Source: Ascidiaceihabitans sp039975415 (GTDB taxonomy: Bacteria > Pseudomonadota > Alphaproteobacteria > Rhodobacterales > Rhodobacteraceae). Taken from it: DNA of 64,000 bases. The position numbers and the translations under genes were made by a program. Positions 50,997 to 60,707 of the stretch are shown piece by piece. How positions within the stretch are numbered: position 1 is the stretch's first letter; every line of letters begins with the position of its first letter. The notes beneath the pieces are model-generated. The model had not been told where the DNA came from and ran no database searches. It worked only from the letters and a program-made list of their open reading frames with translations. Location: NCBI RefSeq assembly GCF_039975415.1, contig NZ_JBDWHD010000014.1; one strand, 5' to 3'.

Positions 50997-53456
50997 ATGC
51001 CCCAAACCCTTCGCCTGCCTTTGACTGGCCTGTCTTGCGCCTCTTGCGTGAAGCGGGCCGAAACGGCATTGGCCGGGGCCGAAGGCGTCACACAGGCGTC
51101 TGTGAACCTTGCCACGGAAACAGCAACCGCCACGATCGAAAACCTCGATGCTTTGCCCGCTGCCTTGAACGCGCTGGATCGTGCGGGCTACCCTGCTGCA
51201 CAAGAAACAGTACGGCTTTCGGTGGACGGAATGCACTGCGCATCCTGCGTGGGGCGCATCGAAAAAACGCTAAAACAGCAGCACGGGGTGGTGTCGGCAA
51301 CTGCCAATCTTGCGACTGAAACGGCCACGATTGAACTGGTTTCGGGCACGACCACGGGCGCCGATCTGGCGCAAGCCGTCACGCAGGCAGGGTATGCCGC
51401 GCGGATGCCAGATGCCCAAGATCACAATCAAGATCAAAAAGCGGACGCTGTGGAAAACCTGCAACGCATGACCTGGGTCTCTGCTGCCCTGACCATCCCT
51501 GTTGTGGTGCTGGCAATGGGCGGGCATATGTTCCCCCCCTTTCACACGTTCATCATGACAAGCATCGGCCATGTCACTGACATGGTCATACAGTTCGTGC
51601 TGACCAGCCTTGTACTTTTATGGCCCGGCGCCCGCTTTTTTAAAAAAGGCGTGCCTGCACTGCTGCGCGGGGCACCAGACATGAACACGCTGGTGGTTTT
51701 GGGCACATCGGCGGCATGGCTATATTCAACACTGGCCCTGTTTGCGCCTTGGCTGTTTCCGGCAGGTGCGGCCGTTGTCTACTTTGAGGCGGCGGCCGTT
51801 ATCACAACGCTGATCCTCTTGGGTCGCACCTTAGAGGCCCGCGCAAAAGGCCGCACCGGCGCGGCCATCGCAAGGCTTGTCAGCTTACAGCCCAAAACAG
51901 CGCGTGTGATGCGTGATGGGCATCTCAGGGAAGTCCAGATTGCAAACATCGTGACAGGCGATGCAGTTCACATCAGGCCCGGCGAACGCATCCCCGTAGA
52001 CGGCACCGTCACCACCGGACAATCTTGGGTCGATGAAAGCATGATCACCGGCGAACCGATTCCGGTGGAAAAATCGCATGGCCAGACGCTTGTCGGCGGC
52101 ACCGTAAACGGCAACGGGGCACTGACGTTTGCAGCCACAGCCGTCGGGGACGCCACTGTTTTGGCCCAGATCATCCGTATGGTCGAAGATGCACAGGGCG
52201 CAAAACTGCCGATCCAAGCCACCGTGGACAAAGTCACGGCCGTGTTTGTGCCAATCGTTATGATCGTGGCGGCGCTGACCGTGGGGCTTTGGCTGATCTT
52301 CGGACCTAATCCGGGCCTAAGCTACGCTTTGGTTGCGGGGGTTTCGGTCCTGATCATCGCTTGCCCCTGCGCCATGGGTCTTGCCACCCCAACCTCAATT
52401 ATGGTGGGCACCGGACGGGCCGCAGCGGCGGGTGTTCTGTTTCGCAAAGGCGATGCGTTGCAGGCGTTGCAAGACGTGGATCTTGTGGCCTTTGACAAGA
52501 CAGGCACGTTAACGCAAGGCAAGCCTGAAGTGGTCCATTGTTTGCCCGAAGGTCACGGCGATGCCTTGCGCCTTGTCGCAGCGTTGGAAGCACAATCGGA
52601 ACATCCGGTGGCCCAAGCGGTCGTGCGTGCGGCAGAGAACCTTGATTTGACTGGCACCCAAGTCACAGACGTTCATGCCGAACCGGGCCACGGCCTGCGC
52701 GGCACAGTTGACGGGGCTTTGGTCCATGTCGGCACCGCACGCTTTTTCGAAAATCTGGGTATTTCTTTGGGCGCTTTGGAAACACTTGGGCAGCCTATGG
52801 CCCAAAACGGCCACACGGTGTTTTTCGCAGCCATCGATCACACTGCAAAGCTGGTGTTTGGGGTCGCAGACCAGATCAAACCCACCACACCCGCTGCTAT
52901 CGCGGACCTGCATGCGATGGGCATTAAAACAGCGCTGATTACAGGCGACAGCCACGATGCAGCCCAAGCCGTGGCCCGTGATACAGGTATTTCGATTGTT
53001 CATGCGCAGACCCTTCCAAAAGACAAATTGAACCATGTCGCGCACTTGCAATCTGCCCATGGCAAAGTTGCGTTTGTAGGCGACGGGATCAACGACGCGC
53101 CAGCCTTGGCCCATGCCGACGTGGGCATAGCCATCGGCACCGGCACCGATGTCGCAATCGAGACGGCGGATGTGGTGTTGATGTCGGGTGATCTTATGGG
53201 GGTGGTGAGTGCGATCCAAATCAGCAAAGCCACTCTGCGCAACATTCGTCAGAACCTGTTTTGGGCTTTCGCATATAATGCCGCCCTTATTCCCGTGGCG
53301 GCAGGGCTTTTGTTTCCCGTCTTCGGCGTGATGCTGTCGCCGATGCTGGCCTCTGCGGCTATGGGGGCGTCGTCTGTGTTTGTGCTGACCAACGCCTTAC
53401 GCCTGCACCGCATGCAATTTGCACATCGCCTGACGCCGCCCAGCGCACAGGCTTGA
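50997..53456 (+). CDS. copA: Copper-translocating P1B-type ATPase
   Basis: 819 residues. Two N-terminal heavy-metal-associated domains with LSCASCVKRAE and MHCASCVGRIE; eight transmembrane segments; the ion-binding CPC in ACPCAMGLATP; phosphorylation motif DKTGTLTQGK; TGE (ITGEP); HP motif in SEHPVAQAV; GDGINDAPAL. The C-terminal NALRLHRMQF matches CopA-type. It exports Cu(I) from the cytosol. Start at 50997 lacks a strong ribosome site (GAAAG is about 12 bases upstream). Confidence 0.95.
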   Translation: MPQTLRLPLTGLSCASCVKRAETALAGAEGVTQASVNLATETATATIENLDALPAALNALDRAGYPAAQETVRLSVDGMHCASCVGRIEKTLKQQHGVVSATANLATETATIELVSGTTTGADLAQAVTQAGYAARMPDAQDHNQDQKADAVENLQRMTWVSAALTIPVVVLAMGGHMFPPFHTFIMTSIGHVTDMVIQFVLTSLVLLWPGARFFKKGVPALLRGAPDMNTLVVLGTSAAWLYSTLALFAPWLFPAGAAVVYFEAAAVITTLILLGRTLEARAKGRTGAAIARLVSLQPKTARVMRDGHLREVQIANIVTGDAVHIRPGERIPVDGTVTTGQSWVDESMITGEPIPVEKSHGQTLVGGTVNGNGALTFAATAVGDATVLAQIIRMVEDAQGAKLPIQATVDKVTAVFVPIVMIVAALTVGLWLIFGPNPGLSYALVAGVSVLIIACPCAMGLATPTSIMVGTGRAAAAGVLFRKGDALQALQDVDLVAFDKTGTLTQGKPEVVHCLPEGHGDALRLVAALEAQSEHPVAQAVVRAAENLDLTGTQVTDVHAEPGHGLRGTVDGALVHVGTARFFENLGISLGALETLGQPMAQNGHTVFFAAIDHTAKLVFGVADQIKPTTPAAIADLHAMGIKTALITGDSHDAAQAVARDTGISIVHAQTLPKDKLNHVAHLQSAHGKVAFVGDGINDAPALAHADVGIAIGTGTDVAIETADVVLMSGDLMGVVSAIQISKATLRNIRQNLFWAFAYNAALIPVAAGLLFPVFGVMLSPMLASAAMGASSVFVLTNALRLHRMQFAHRLTPPSAQA

Positions 53457-53535
53457 TTGAAATGTGCAGCCGCGCCATAGTGCGCGGTGTATTTTAAGTT
53501 GATTTTAGACCGCCTCATTTTGACAAGGATGCCTT

Positions 53536-54681
53536 ATGCGCCGCGCCACCGCACGAAGCCTGATTGCGTTGTCTATTCTGCTGTCGGTTTTGGCTGTTCT
53601 GACTATCGTATGGACGTGGTCCCAAACCACCCATAATTTGCCCGGCAACATGCATACCATTGTCGATGCCACCGCCCTGGAACGCCATATCACTAAAGAC
53701 GTGGCCACAGCGGCAAAAGGTGCGCAGGCGTCAGCCGCCCGCTACCGTGTGCCCACCGGAGTTTTTGTGCAGTCTGTGGCTTTCGTGTCTTCCACTGATG
53801 TGAACCTAACGGGCTATATTTGGCAGAAGTTCCCAAAGGATTTTCCATTCACCCGCAACTTCGACATTCCCGAAGAAGTCGCTTCAGAGGAAACCGTAAT
53901 CGAGGAACGCTACCGCGACGAGGTTTTGGTAGGCGGCGTGTCCCATGATCTGGTCGGGTCATACTTTGACGTCACTGTGCGGCAATCCTTTAACTATGTG
54001 CGTTATCCGTTGGACCATTTGACGATCTGGTTGCGGCTTTGGCCGGCCAACGTCGATCACCGTGATACGGTTCAGTTTGTGCCCGATTTCGACAGCTATT
54101 CTGACACGCGCGGCGATGTCTTTGGCTTGGATGGCGATCTGGTGCAGGGTGAATGGTCGATTGAGCGGACATTTTTTAGTTATGCAACCATTCCCTACGA
54201 CACGAATTTCGGGCTTAATGAAAAAGACAAAGACGTCGTCCACAGCGAATTTTTCTTTAACCTGTCTGCCGAACGCAAATTCATCAACGCATTCATCATC
54301 AATCTGGTGCCGCTTTTGGTGATCAGCTTGCTTTTGTTTTCGACACTCATGACTATTTCGGGAAATCGAGATCAGGCAGAGCGTTTCGGGTTCAACACAA
54401 CGGGTGTTTTAGGCACGTGTTCGGGCTTGTTCTTTTTGGTGCTGCTTAGTCACATTCAGGTGCGATCCTTGTTTCCCGGATCGGGGCTTGTCTACATCGA
54501 ATACTTCTATCTGACGCTGTACGGTATGATCTTGTTGGTGGCGCTGAACGGATACCTGTTTTCGTTGAAACGTCTGGAACACAACGGGGCGCTGCATTGG
54601 GGTGACAACTTTGTGGCCAAGGTCAGCTTTTGGCCGATCCTGTTGTGGGCGCTCGCGTTCAGCACGATGTATATGCTTTAG
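53536..54681 (+). CDS. Pentameric ligand-gated ion channel (GLIC/Cys-loop-like) homologue
   Basis: 381 residues. An N-terminal hydrophobic helix (about 8-30) is followed by an all-beta extracytoplasmic domain and four C-terminal membrane helices. By-eye alignment to GLIC: RYPLDHLTIWLRL with RYPFDSQTLHIYL (the Pro-loop), EWSIER with GWDIES, ERKFINAFIINLVPLLVISL with the pre-M1/M1 segment, LLSHIQVRSLFPGSGLVYIE with the M2-M3 loop LIAHIAFNILVETNLPKTPY, and a C-terminal M4. No Cys-loop cysteines, as in other bacterial members. Would form a pentameric channel; ligand unknown. AAGGA precedes the ATG. Confidence 0.78.
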   Translation: MRRATARSLIALSILLSVLAVLTIVWTWSQTTHNLPGNMHTIVDATALERHITKDVATAAKGAQASAARYRVPTGVFVQSVAFVSSTDVNLTGYIWQKFPKDFPFTRNFDIPEEVASEETVIEERYRDEVLVGGVSHDLVGSYFDVTVRQSFNYVRYPLDHLTIWLRLWPANVDHRDTVQFVPDFDSYSDTRGDVFGLDGDLVQGEWSIERTFFSYATIPYDTNFGLNEKDKDVVHSEFFFNLSAERKFINAFIINLVPLLVISLLLFSTLMTISGNRDQAERFGFNTTGVLGTCSGLFFLVLLSHIQVRSLFPGSGLVYIEYFYLTLYGMILLVALNGYLFSLKRLEHNGALHWGDNFVAKVSFWPILLWALAFSTMYML

Positions 54682-55190
54682 GGTTTGTCGATCTCGAAAT
54701 AGGCGCAATCCTGATCATAATATTCGCGCACCCCAGCATAGCGCATGCCAAGGCGTTTCATAACGTTTTGCGACGCTTCATTCGGAACATCTGCAACGGC
54801 ACAAATGTAATCTTGCCCGGCCGCCCCGAACCCAAAGTCCATCGCAGCCTGTCCAGCTTCTGTCGCGTAGCCTTTGCCATGAAACTGCGGCATCAAACGC
54901 CAGCCGATTTCAAGCGGGTTCGCCTCATCATGGGCCAAATGTTGCAAGCAGGCAGCCCCGATCTGGGTATCTGTGTCTTTCAAAAACACGCTCCACCACC
55001 CAAACCCGTGTTTCGCCCACCGTTCTTTTTGGCGCGCGATTGACGTCCGAACGTCGTCACGGCTTTGTTCCGGTCCAAGGTAACGCATGACCTGCGGGTC
55101 GGAATTCATAGCAAACAGCGCATCTTCATGGGCGGGCAGAAAGGGTGTCAAAACCAAACGCGTCGTCGCGATTGTCCAGTCAATTTTCAT
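54678..55190 (-). CDS. GNAT-family N-acetyltransferase (RimJ/RimL-like)
   Basis: 170 residues. TTRLVLTPFLPAHEDALFAM at the N-terminus, then PLEIGWRLMPQFHGKGYATEAGQAAMDFGF, abbreviated to core GWRLMPQFHGKGYATEAG with the acetyl-CoA QxxGxG-like HGKGYA, and NEASQNVMKRLGMRYAG. This is the acetyltransferase_3 group that acetylates protein N-termini or small amines. GGGGA precedes the ATG at 55190; the longer 55253 start lacks one. It converges on the channel gene with a four-base overlap of stops. Confidence 0.85.
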   Translation of the reverse strand: MKIDWTIATTRLVLTPFLPAHEDALFAMNSDPQVMRYLGPEQSRDDVRTSIARQKERWAKHGFGWWSVFLKDTDTQIGAACLQHLAHDEANPLEIGWRLMPQFHGKGYATEAGQAAMDFGFGAAGQDYICAVADVPNEASQNVMKRLGMRYAGVREYYDQDCAYFEIDKP

Positions 55191-55375
55191 AGCATTCCCC
55201 ATTGTCTTACCTGTGTGACAACAGGCCCTAACACTGTTCTCTTCCCAAAGCACGGATTCTCCTGTATGCGCCCGCTATCTGGCGCCCGGACTCTAGCGCC
55301 CGAGATACAAGATACGAAGGGTCAGGGGCAATACGGCCCCTATGCAAAGGCCAATGGGCCAACAAGGAAACTTAG

Positions 55376-57517
55376 ATGTTTAACGTTACAACAAAATCCA
55401 TCCAGTGGGGCGAAGAAACGCTGACACTGGAAACAGGCAAAGTCGCGCGTCAGGCCGACGGATCTGTCATCGCCACACTGGGCGAGACCTCCGTTATGGC
55501 CAACGTCACTTTTGCCAAAAAGCAAAAGCCGGGTCAGGATTTCTTTCCTCTGACCGTGCACTACCAAGAGAAATACTATGCTGCCGGTAAAGTGCCGGGT
55601 GGCTTTTTCAAACGCGAAGCGCGTCCATCTGAAAAAGAAACGCTGACGGCCCGTCTGATCGACCGTCCATTGCGTCCTTTGTTTGTCCCCGGCTTCAAAA
55701 ACGAAGTTCTGGTGATGTGTACTGTTCTGTCCCACGATCTGGTCAACGAACCTGACATGGTTGCGATGATCGCGGCCTCTGCGGCTTTGACCATTTCCGG
55801 TGCGCCGTTCATGGGCCCAATCGCCTGTGCACGTGTTGGTTTTGAGGATGGCGAATACATCCTGAACCCGGAAGTCGACGACATGCAGGACCTGCGCCTG
55901 AAGCCAGAACAGCGCCTTGATCTGGTTGTTGCCGGTACAAAAGACGCCGTGATGATGGTTGAATCCGAAGCATATGAGCTCTCTGAGGCAGAAATGCTGG
56001 GTGCGGTGAAATTTGCCCATGATTCATTCCAGCCTGTGATCGACTTGATCGTTGATCTGGCCGAATCCGCCGCGAAAGAGCCGTTTGACTTCACGCCTGC
56101 TGATTACTCCGAGCTGTCCGCAGCCGTTGCGGCCGCTGGCGAAAAAGACATGCGCGCAGCCTTCGCAATTGGCGACAAACAAGAACGCACAACAGCTGTT
56201 GCAGCAGCGCGTGCCGCTATTCTTGAGGCTCTGACAGAAGAGCAGCAAGGCGATGCGAACCTTGGGTCCGCGATGAAAGGCCTTGAGGCCTCCATCCTGC
56301 GCGGTGACATCGTGAAAACAGGCAAGCGCATCGACGGTCGTGCAACGGATGAAATCCGCGACATCGTGTGCGAAACTGGCATGTTGCCCCGTACGCACGG
56401 CTCTGCCTTGTTCACACGTGGTGAAACGCAAGGTTTGGTTGTGACCACATTGGGCACCGGCGACGACGAGCAATTCATCGACGCGCTGCACGGCAACTTC
56501 AAATCCAACTTCCTGCTGCACTATAACTTCCCTCCCTATTCGGTTGGTGAAGCGGGTCGCGTGGGCCCTCCCGGTCGTCGTGAAATCGGTCACGGTAAAC
56601 TGGCATGGCGCGCGTTGCAGGCAGTTCTGCCAGCGGCGACAGACTTCCCGTACACAGTACGTGTTGTGTCTGAAATCACAGAATCCAACGGTTCGTCCTC
56701 CATGGCGTCCGTTTGCGGTGGTTCCTTGTCCATGATGGACGCGGGCGTTCCGTTGAAATCTGCGGTTGCTGGCGTTGCTATGGGCCTGATCATGGAAGAC
56801 AACGGCGACTACGCCATCCTGTCCGACATCTTGGGCGACGAAGATCACCTTGGCGACATGGACTTCAAAGTGGCGGGCACCGAAAACGGTATCACGTCCT
56901 TGCAGATGGACATCAAGATCGCGGGCATCACGCCAGAGATCATGGAAAAAGCACTTGAGCAGGCTCGCGCCGGCCGTTTGCACATCCTTGGTGAGATGAA
57001 CAAAGCCTTGACCGGTGCCGCTGAATTCTCAGAGCACGCGCCACGCATCGAGACCATGCAGATCCCAACGGATAAAATCCGTGAAGTGATCGGGTCTGGC
57101 GGCAAAGTAATCCGTGAAATCGTTGAAGTGTCCGGCGCCAAAGTCGACATCAACGACGAAGGCATCATCAAGATCGCTAGCCCGAACGGCGACAGCATCA
57201 AGAAAGCCTACGACATGATCCACTCGATCGTGGCAGAGCCAGAAGAAGGCATGGTTTACACCGGAACAGTCGTCAAAATCGTCGACTTCGGTGCATTCGT
57301 GAACTTCTTTGGCAAGCGCGATGGTCTGGTTCACGTGTCCCAAATCGAAAACCGCCGTTTGAACCACCCATCCGACGTCCTCAAAGAGGGTCAGGAAGTG
57401 AAAGTCAAACTGCTGGGCTTCGACGATCGCGGCAAAGTCCGTTTGTCCATGAAAGTGGTCGATCAGGAAACCGGCGAAGAAGTGAAAGAAGAAAAGAAAG
57501 AAGCGAAAGAGGACTAA
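55376..57517 (+). CDS. pnp: Polynucleotide phosphorylase
   Basis: 713 residues. Two RNase PH domains (the first ends near 230; the second has the catalytic GSSSMASVCGGSLSMMDAGVP, core SSMASVCGGSLSMMDAG, and the phosphate/Mg residues in DILGDEDHLGDMDFKVAG, core GDEDHLGDMDFK), a KH domain (PTDKIREVIGSGGKVIREI) and an S1 domain (YTGTVVKIVDFGAFVNF). It degrades RNA 3' to 5' with phosphate. AAGGAA precedes the ATG. A GGGGC-AATAC-GGCCCC-like hairpin at about 55325-55341 in the leader may be an autoregulatory processing site. Confidence 0.97.
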   Translation: MFNVTTKSIQWGEETLTLETGKVARQADGSVIATLGETSVMANVTFAKKQKPGQDFFPLTVHYQEKYYAAGKVPGGFFKREARPSEKETLTARLIDRPLRPLFVPGFKNEVLVMCTVLSHDLVNEPDMVAMIAASAALTISGAPFMGPIACARVGFEDGEYILNPEVDDMQDLRLKPEQRLDLVVAGTKDAVMMVESEAYELSEAEMLGAVKFAHDSFQPVIDLIVDLAESAAKEPFDFTPADYSELSAAVAAAGEKDMRAAFAIGDKQERTTAVAAARAAILEALTEEQQGDANLGSAMKGLEASILRGDIVKTGKRIDGRATDEIRDIVCETGMLPRTHGSALFTRGETQGLVVTTLGTGDDEQFIDALHGNFKSNFLLHYNFPPYSVGEAGRVGPPGRREIGHGKLAWRALQAVLPAATDFPYTVRVVSEITESNGSSSMASVCGGSLSMMDAGVPLKSAVAGVAMGLIMEDNGDYAILSDILGDEDHLGDMDFKVAGTENGITSLQMDIKIAGITPEIMEKALEQARAGRLHILGEMNKALTGAAEFSEHAPRIETMQIPTDKIREVIGSGGKVIREIVEVSGAKVDINDEGIIKIASPNGDSIKKAYDMIHSIVAEPEEGMVYTGTVVKIVDFGAFVNFFGKRDGLVHVSQIENRRLNHPSDVLKEGQEVKVKLLGFDDRGKVRLSMKVVDQETGEEVKEEKKEAKED

Positions 57518-57540
57518 GTCCCTTTATGCGTCTCGAAACG

Positions 57541-57571
57541 AAAGCCCCGGTGGAAACGCCGGGGCTTTTTT
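57541..57571 (+). terminator. Rho-independent terminator of pnp
   Basis: AAAGCCCCGG (57541-57550) and CCGGGGCTTT (57559-57568) around an eight-base loop, followed by more T. Lies 24 bases after the pnp stop. Confidence 0.93.
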
Positions 57572-57641
57572 CGTTCCTTGGTTGTGAACCTGTGCGGCCT
57601 AGGCTACGTTTCTCTAGTATTGGTTACGATAGGGAACGATT

Positions 57642-58325
57642 ATGCGGTTTATCGCTTTTTTGGTGGCAGTTGGCCTTTTAACGGCGCCTGCCGCACACGC
57701 AGACACTTTGGACCAAATGGCAGGCAAATCTGAATTTGTTCGCCTGAACCTCGAATTTCTGAAACGCAGAAACGCAAAGACCGCCATTGCCGGAACAAAG
57801 CCATATTGCCCTTCCACATATTGGTGGAGCAACAGATCCTATGCCGATCAAAGGGCCCAAAATTCGTTCCGCAAACAAGTCACGCGGCAAATGCAACAAG
57901 TGGGCTTTCCAAAATCAGCCATAGAACATTGCATTCAAAACAGCGGCTTTGTTTTCAAATCCGGCACCCTGCAAAACCACCCGAAAAACCAAAGATACAC
58001 GCGATATGTCGATCCTGGAATTGTGGTTTTTCGCCAAAAGGGCAGCGGCACAGTACAAAGCGCCCCTGTCACTATGGAAACCAACACATTCACGGACAAA
58101 AGCTGGAAAGTGTACGATGCATCGTTCAGAAATATATGCACCGTTTTGAACTCAAATCCGGGTGTTTCCATAACCTGTACTCAGTTCGGAAAACTTAAAG
58201 GCAGTTCTGTTTCAAATGATGGCAGAACAACTTTCACCGCCCAAAACGATCGGTACGAAGTGATGTTTTTCAGCGACAGGCCCGCAAGTTTTGCACGGCA
58301 AACTTTTGCGGCAACCTTCAAGTAA
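57642..58325 (+). CDS. Secreted protein of unknown function
   Basis: 227 residues with signal peptide MRFIAFLVAVGLLTAPAAHA. The mature protein is basic and aromatic, with three cysteines well into the chain (in KPYCPST, EHCIQNSG and RNICTVL, plus SITCTQF). No recognised domain. It is visibly less GC-rich than its neighbours (AAA, TTT, CAA codons common), suggesting acquisition by transfer. It follows the pnp terminator and has its own ribosome site (GGGAACG). Probably periplasmic or released. Confidence 0.7.
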   Translation: MRFIAFLVAVGLLTAPAAHADTLDQMAGKSEFVRLNLEFLKRRNAKTAIAGTKPYCPSTYWWSNRSYADQRAQNSFRKQVTRQMQQVGFPKSAIEHCIQNSGFVFKSGTLQNHPKNQRYTRYVDPGIVVFRQKGSGTVQSAPVTMETNTFTDKSWKVYDASFRNICTVLNSNPGVSITCTQFGKLKGSSVSNDGRTTFTAQNDRYEVMFFSDRPASFARQTFAATFK

Positions 58326-58505
58326 AGTCACGAAACGCGCAAATCAGACACCAACCGAACTGTTGTCTTATTCGCAAGATTTTCAACGTCGAAATCTCTT
58401 GCTCGTGCACCTAAGTGACGGCGTCCAACGCTGGTTTCCGTAACGTCTTCGCTAGACCGCTATAACAAAGCGCGGCACAGTACCCCGCAAATGGGGAGAC
58501 GACAG

Positions 58506-59960
58506 ATGTGGAAAACAGTCAAACGTATTGCAGGTGGATGTTTTGTGCTGCTGGTAGTCCTTATCGCGGTTCTTGCGTTCAACACCTACCGCTTCACGCC
58601 CGATACGCCGCAAGACGTCGCATCCTTTGATCTGGGCGCCGACACGGATGCTGCGGCACAAATCCTGTCCGATGCGTTGAAAATCGAAACCGTATCAACC
58701 AACATCTTCACTCCTGCATTTCCACAGTTCGTGCGCTTTCTGGAAACGTCTTATCCCAAGGTGCATCAAACCCTTGAACGCGAGGTCCTTTTTGCCAACA
58801 CGCCGCTGTTCAAGTGGGAAGGAACTAACCCCGACCTAAAGCCCGTTCTATTGGCCGCACATTACGACGTTGTGCCCGTGGCCACAGGATCGTTGGACCG
58901 CTGGACCTACCCCCCTTTTGCAGGCACCATTGCGGATGGCTTTGTCTGGGGGCGCGGTACATTGGACGACAAAGGGGCGTTGATCGCCTTGATGTCTGCC
59001 GCCGAACACCTGATAGGCACCGGCTTTCAACCAGAACGCACCGTATACCTTAGTTTTGGCGGAGACGAAGAAGTCGGGGGCAAAGGTGCCCAAGCCGTGG
59101 CAGCACATCTGCAAGACCAAAACATACAATTGGAGTGGGCACTGGATGAGGGGTCCTTCGTGCTTGATGATATCATCCCCGGCCTCGATGTGCCTGTGGC
59201 CAGCATCAATTTGGCCGAAAAGGGCTATTTGACGGTAAAGCTGGTGGCGACATCGCCCGGCGGGCATTCTGCATTGCCGCCGCGCATGACGGCCGTAGGG
59301 CGGATTGCACGGGCCGTGGACCGCCTGCAAATGGCGCCTGTGCCCGGCGGGTTAGACGGTGTCTCGGCAGAGTTTTTCGACGGGTTGGGGCGGCACTTTT
59401 CGGTTGAGAAAAAAGTGCTGTTTGCCAACACTTGGTTGTTCAAGCCAGTGCTGGAAGGGGTGCTTTCAGGGGCGGCCTCCACAAACGCGATGCTACGCAC
59501 CACAACTGCACCTACCATGCTATCCGGGTCCAACAAGGAAAACGTCCTGCCCGCCCAAGCAACAGCCACAATCAACTTCCGACTGCACCCGCGCGACACG
59601 CCCGAAGCTGTCTTGGACTATGTAGAATCAACAATTAATGATGCCGAAATTGAAATTCAATCAGACATCGCACAGGCCAGCCCCGCATCACCTGTGGCCA
59701 GCCTCGACAACCCGGGTTACGGCGATATCGAAGCGTCTATCCTGTCCGTATTCGGCCCGATTGCGTCTGTTCCGGGCCTCACAATCGCAGCCACAGATGC
59801 AAGGTATTATGCAAGAACTGCTGATGCTGCCTATCGCATCAACCCGTTTTTGGTGACATCCGACGACATCGCACGGTTTCACGGCATCGATGAACGCTTG
59901 TCGCTTGAAAACCTGAAACACGGCATTAATTTTTACGGTGCACTTCTGAGTAAGCAATAG
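58506..59960 (+). CDS. M20-family zinc metallopeptidase, membrane-anchored
   Basis: 484 residues. An N-terminal anchor (FVLLVVLIAVLAFNTYRF) leads to an M20 catalytic domain: LLAAHYDVVPVATGSLDRW (His and following Asp), WGRGTLDDKGALIALMSA (bridging Asp), FGGDEEVGGKGAQ (Glu-Glu) and a late His region. A lid/dimerisation domain is inserted (GHSALPPRMTAVGRIARAV). It resembles carboxypeptidase S/Xaa-peptidases. GGGGAG precedes the ATG at 58506; the 58491 start is weaker. Probably cleaves peptides in the periplasm. Confidence 0.85.
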   Translation: MWKTVKRIAGGCFVLLVVLIAVLAFNTYRFTPDTPQDVASFDLGADTDAAAQILSDALKIETVSTNIFTPAFPQFVRFLETSYPKVHQTLEREVLFANTPLFKWEGTNPDLKPVLLAAHYDVVPVATGSLDRWTYPPFAGTIADGFVWGRGTLDDKGALIALMSAAEHLIGTGFQPERTVYLSFGGDEEVGGKGAQAVAAHLQDQNIQLEWALDEGSFVLDDIIPGLDVPVASINLAEKGYLTVKLVATSPGGHSALPPRMTAVGRIARAVDRLQMAPVPGGLDGVSAEFFDGLGRHFSVEKKVLFANTWLFKPVLEGVLSGAASTNAMLRTTTAPTMLSGSNKENVLPAQATATINFRLHPRDTPEAVLDYVESTINDAEIEIQSDIAQASPASPVASLDNPGYGDIEASILSVFGPIASVPGLTIAATDARYYARTADAAYRINPFLVTSDDIARFHGIDERLSLENLKHGINFYGALLSKQ

Positions 59961-59998
59961 AGACAATTGCTGCGCATAGAAGAAAACAGTATTGCTGC

Positions 59999-60700
59999 AT
60001 GATGCAGTCTTTGATCATCCATATGGCCACCGCCCATGCCCGCAAGGCAAATGTAGAAACACTCTGCCAAACGTTGCCTGACGCACATGTTGTGGATGCG
60101 CAAAGCGGGGAAGAATGTGTGACGCGGCCCGGTGATCTTCACACGCCGAATTACCCTTTTGCCATGAACAAAGGGGAAATCGGATGCACACGAAGTCACC
60201 GTAAATGCTGGCAATGGATTGTAGATCAAGATGTGGAATATGCGCTGATCTGCGAGGATGACCTCAGCATCGACCACGCCATTTGGCAGCAAGCCATGGG
60301 GCTCGTGGCGCAATATGCCAATGCGGATAGCTTTATCAGATTGCCAGCCAAAGCGCGCGATAAACCCATCAAAAACATCGACACAAACGGCGCAGCGCGA
60401 TTGTTCGTGCCAAAGACAATAGGGCTGCAAACCGTGTGTCAGGTTGTTGGAAAAAACGCAGCCAAAGCGCTGTTAAAGGCAACAGAGGAATTGGACCGGC
60501 CTGTGGACACGTTGTTGCAAATGCACTGGGTACACGGGCAAAAAATCCACACGATCTTCCCCAACGGGGTCAAGGAATTGACGCAGGAACTGGGCGGCTC
60601 AACAATCCAAAAGAAAACAATAACGGGACAAAAGCTGTCTCGCGAAATTAAACGGAAATGGTACCGATGGCTGGTCGGATCAAAGCCGCAAGAAGCCTGA
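59999..60700 (+). CDS. Glycosyltransferase family 25 (LPS-type)
   Basis: 233 residues. FAMNKGEIGCTRSHRKCWQW near residue 55 and YALICEDDLSID with the DxD-like EDD near 82 are diagnostic of GT25, and AARLFVPKTIG, GKNAAKALL follow. Such enzymes add galactose or glucose to lipopolysaccharide. Two ATGs stand in tandem at the start; no strong ribosome site. The product ends in a basic tail and is followed by a GC-rich repeat. Confidence 0.85.
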   Translation: MMQSLIIHMATAHARKANVETLCQTLPDAHVVDAQSGEECVTRPGDLHTPNYPFAMNKGEIGCTRSHRKCWQWIVDQDVEYALICEDDLSIDHAIWQQAMGLVAQYANADSFIRLPAKARDKPIKNIDTNGAARLFVPKTIGLQTVCQVVGKNAAKALLKATEELDRPVDTLLQMHWVHGQKIHTIFPNGVKELTQELGGSTIQKKTITGQKLSREIKRKWYRWLVGSKPQEA

Positions 60701-60707
60701 AACACGT

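Noticed and set aside
58326..58505. Possible small RNA or tRNA in a 180-base gap
   Set aside because: Checked for tRNA arms and a T-loop GTTCRA; none fits a cloverleaf, and no strong hairpin with T-run was seen.
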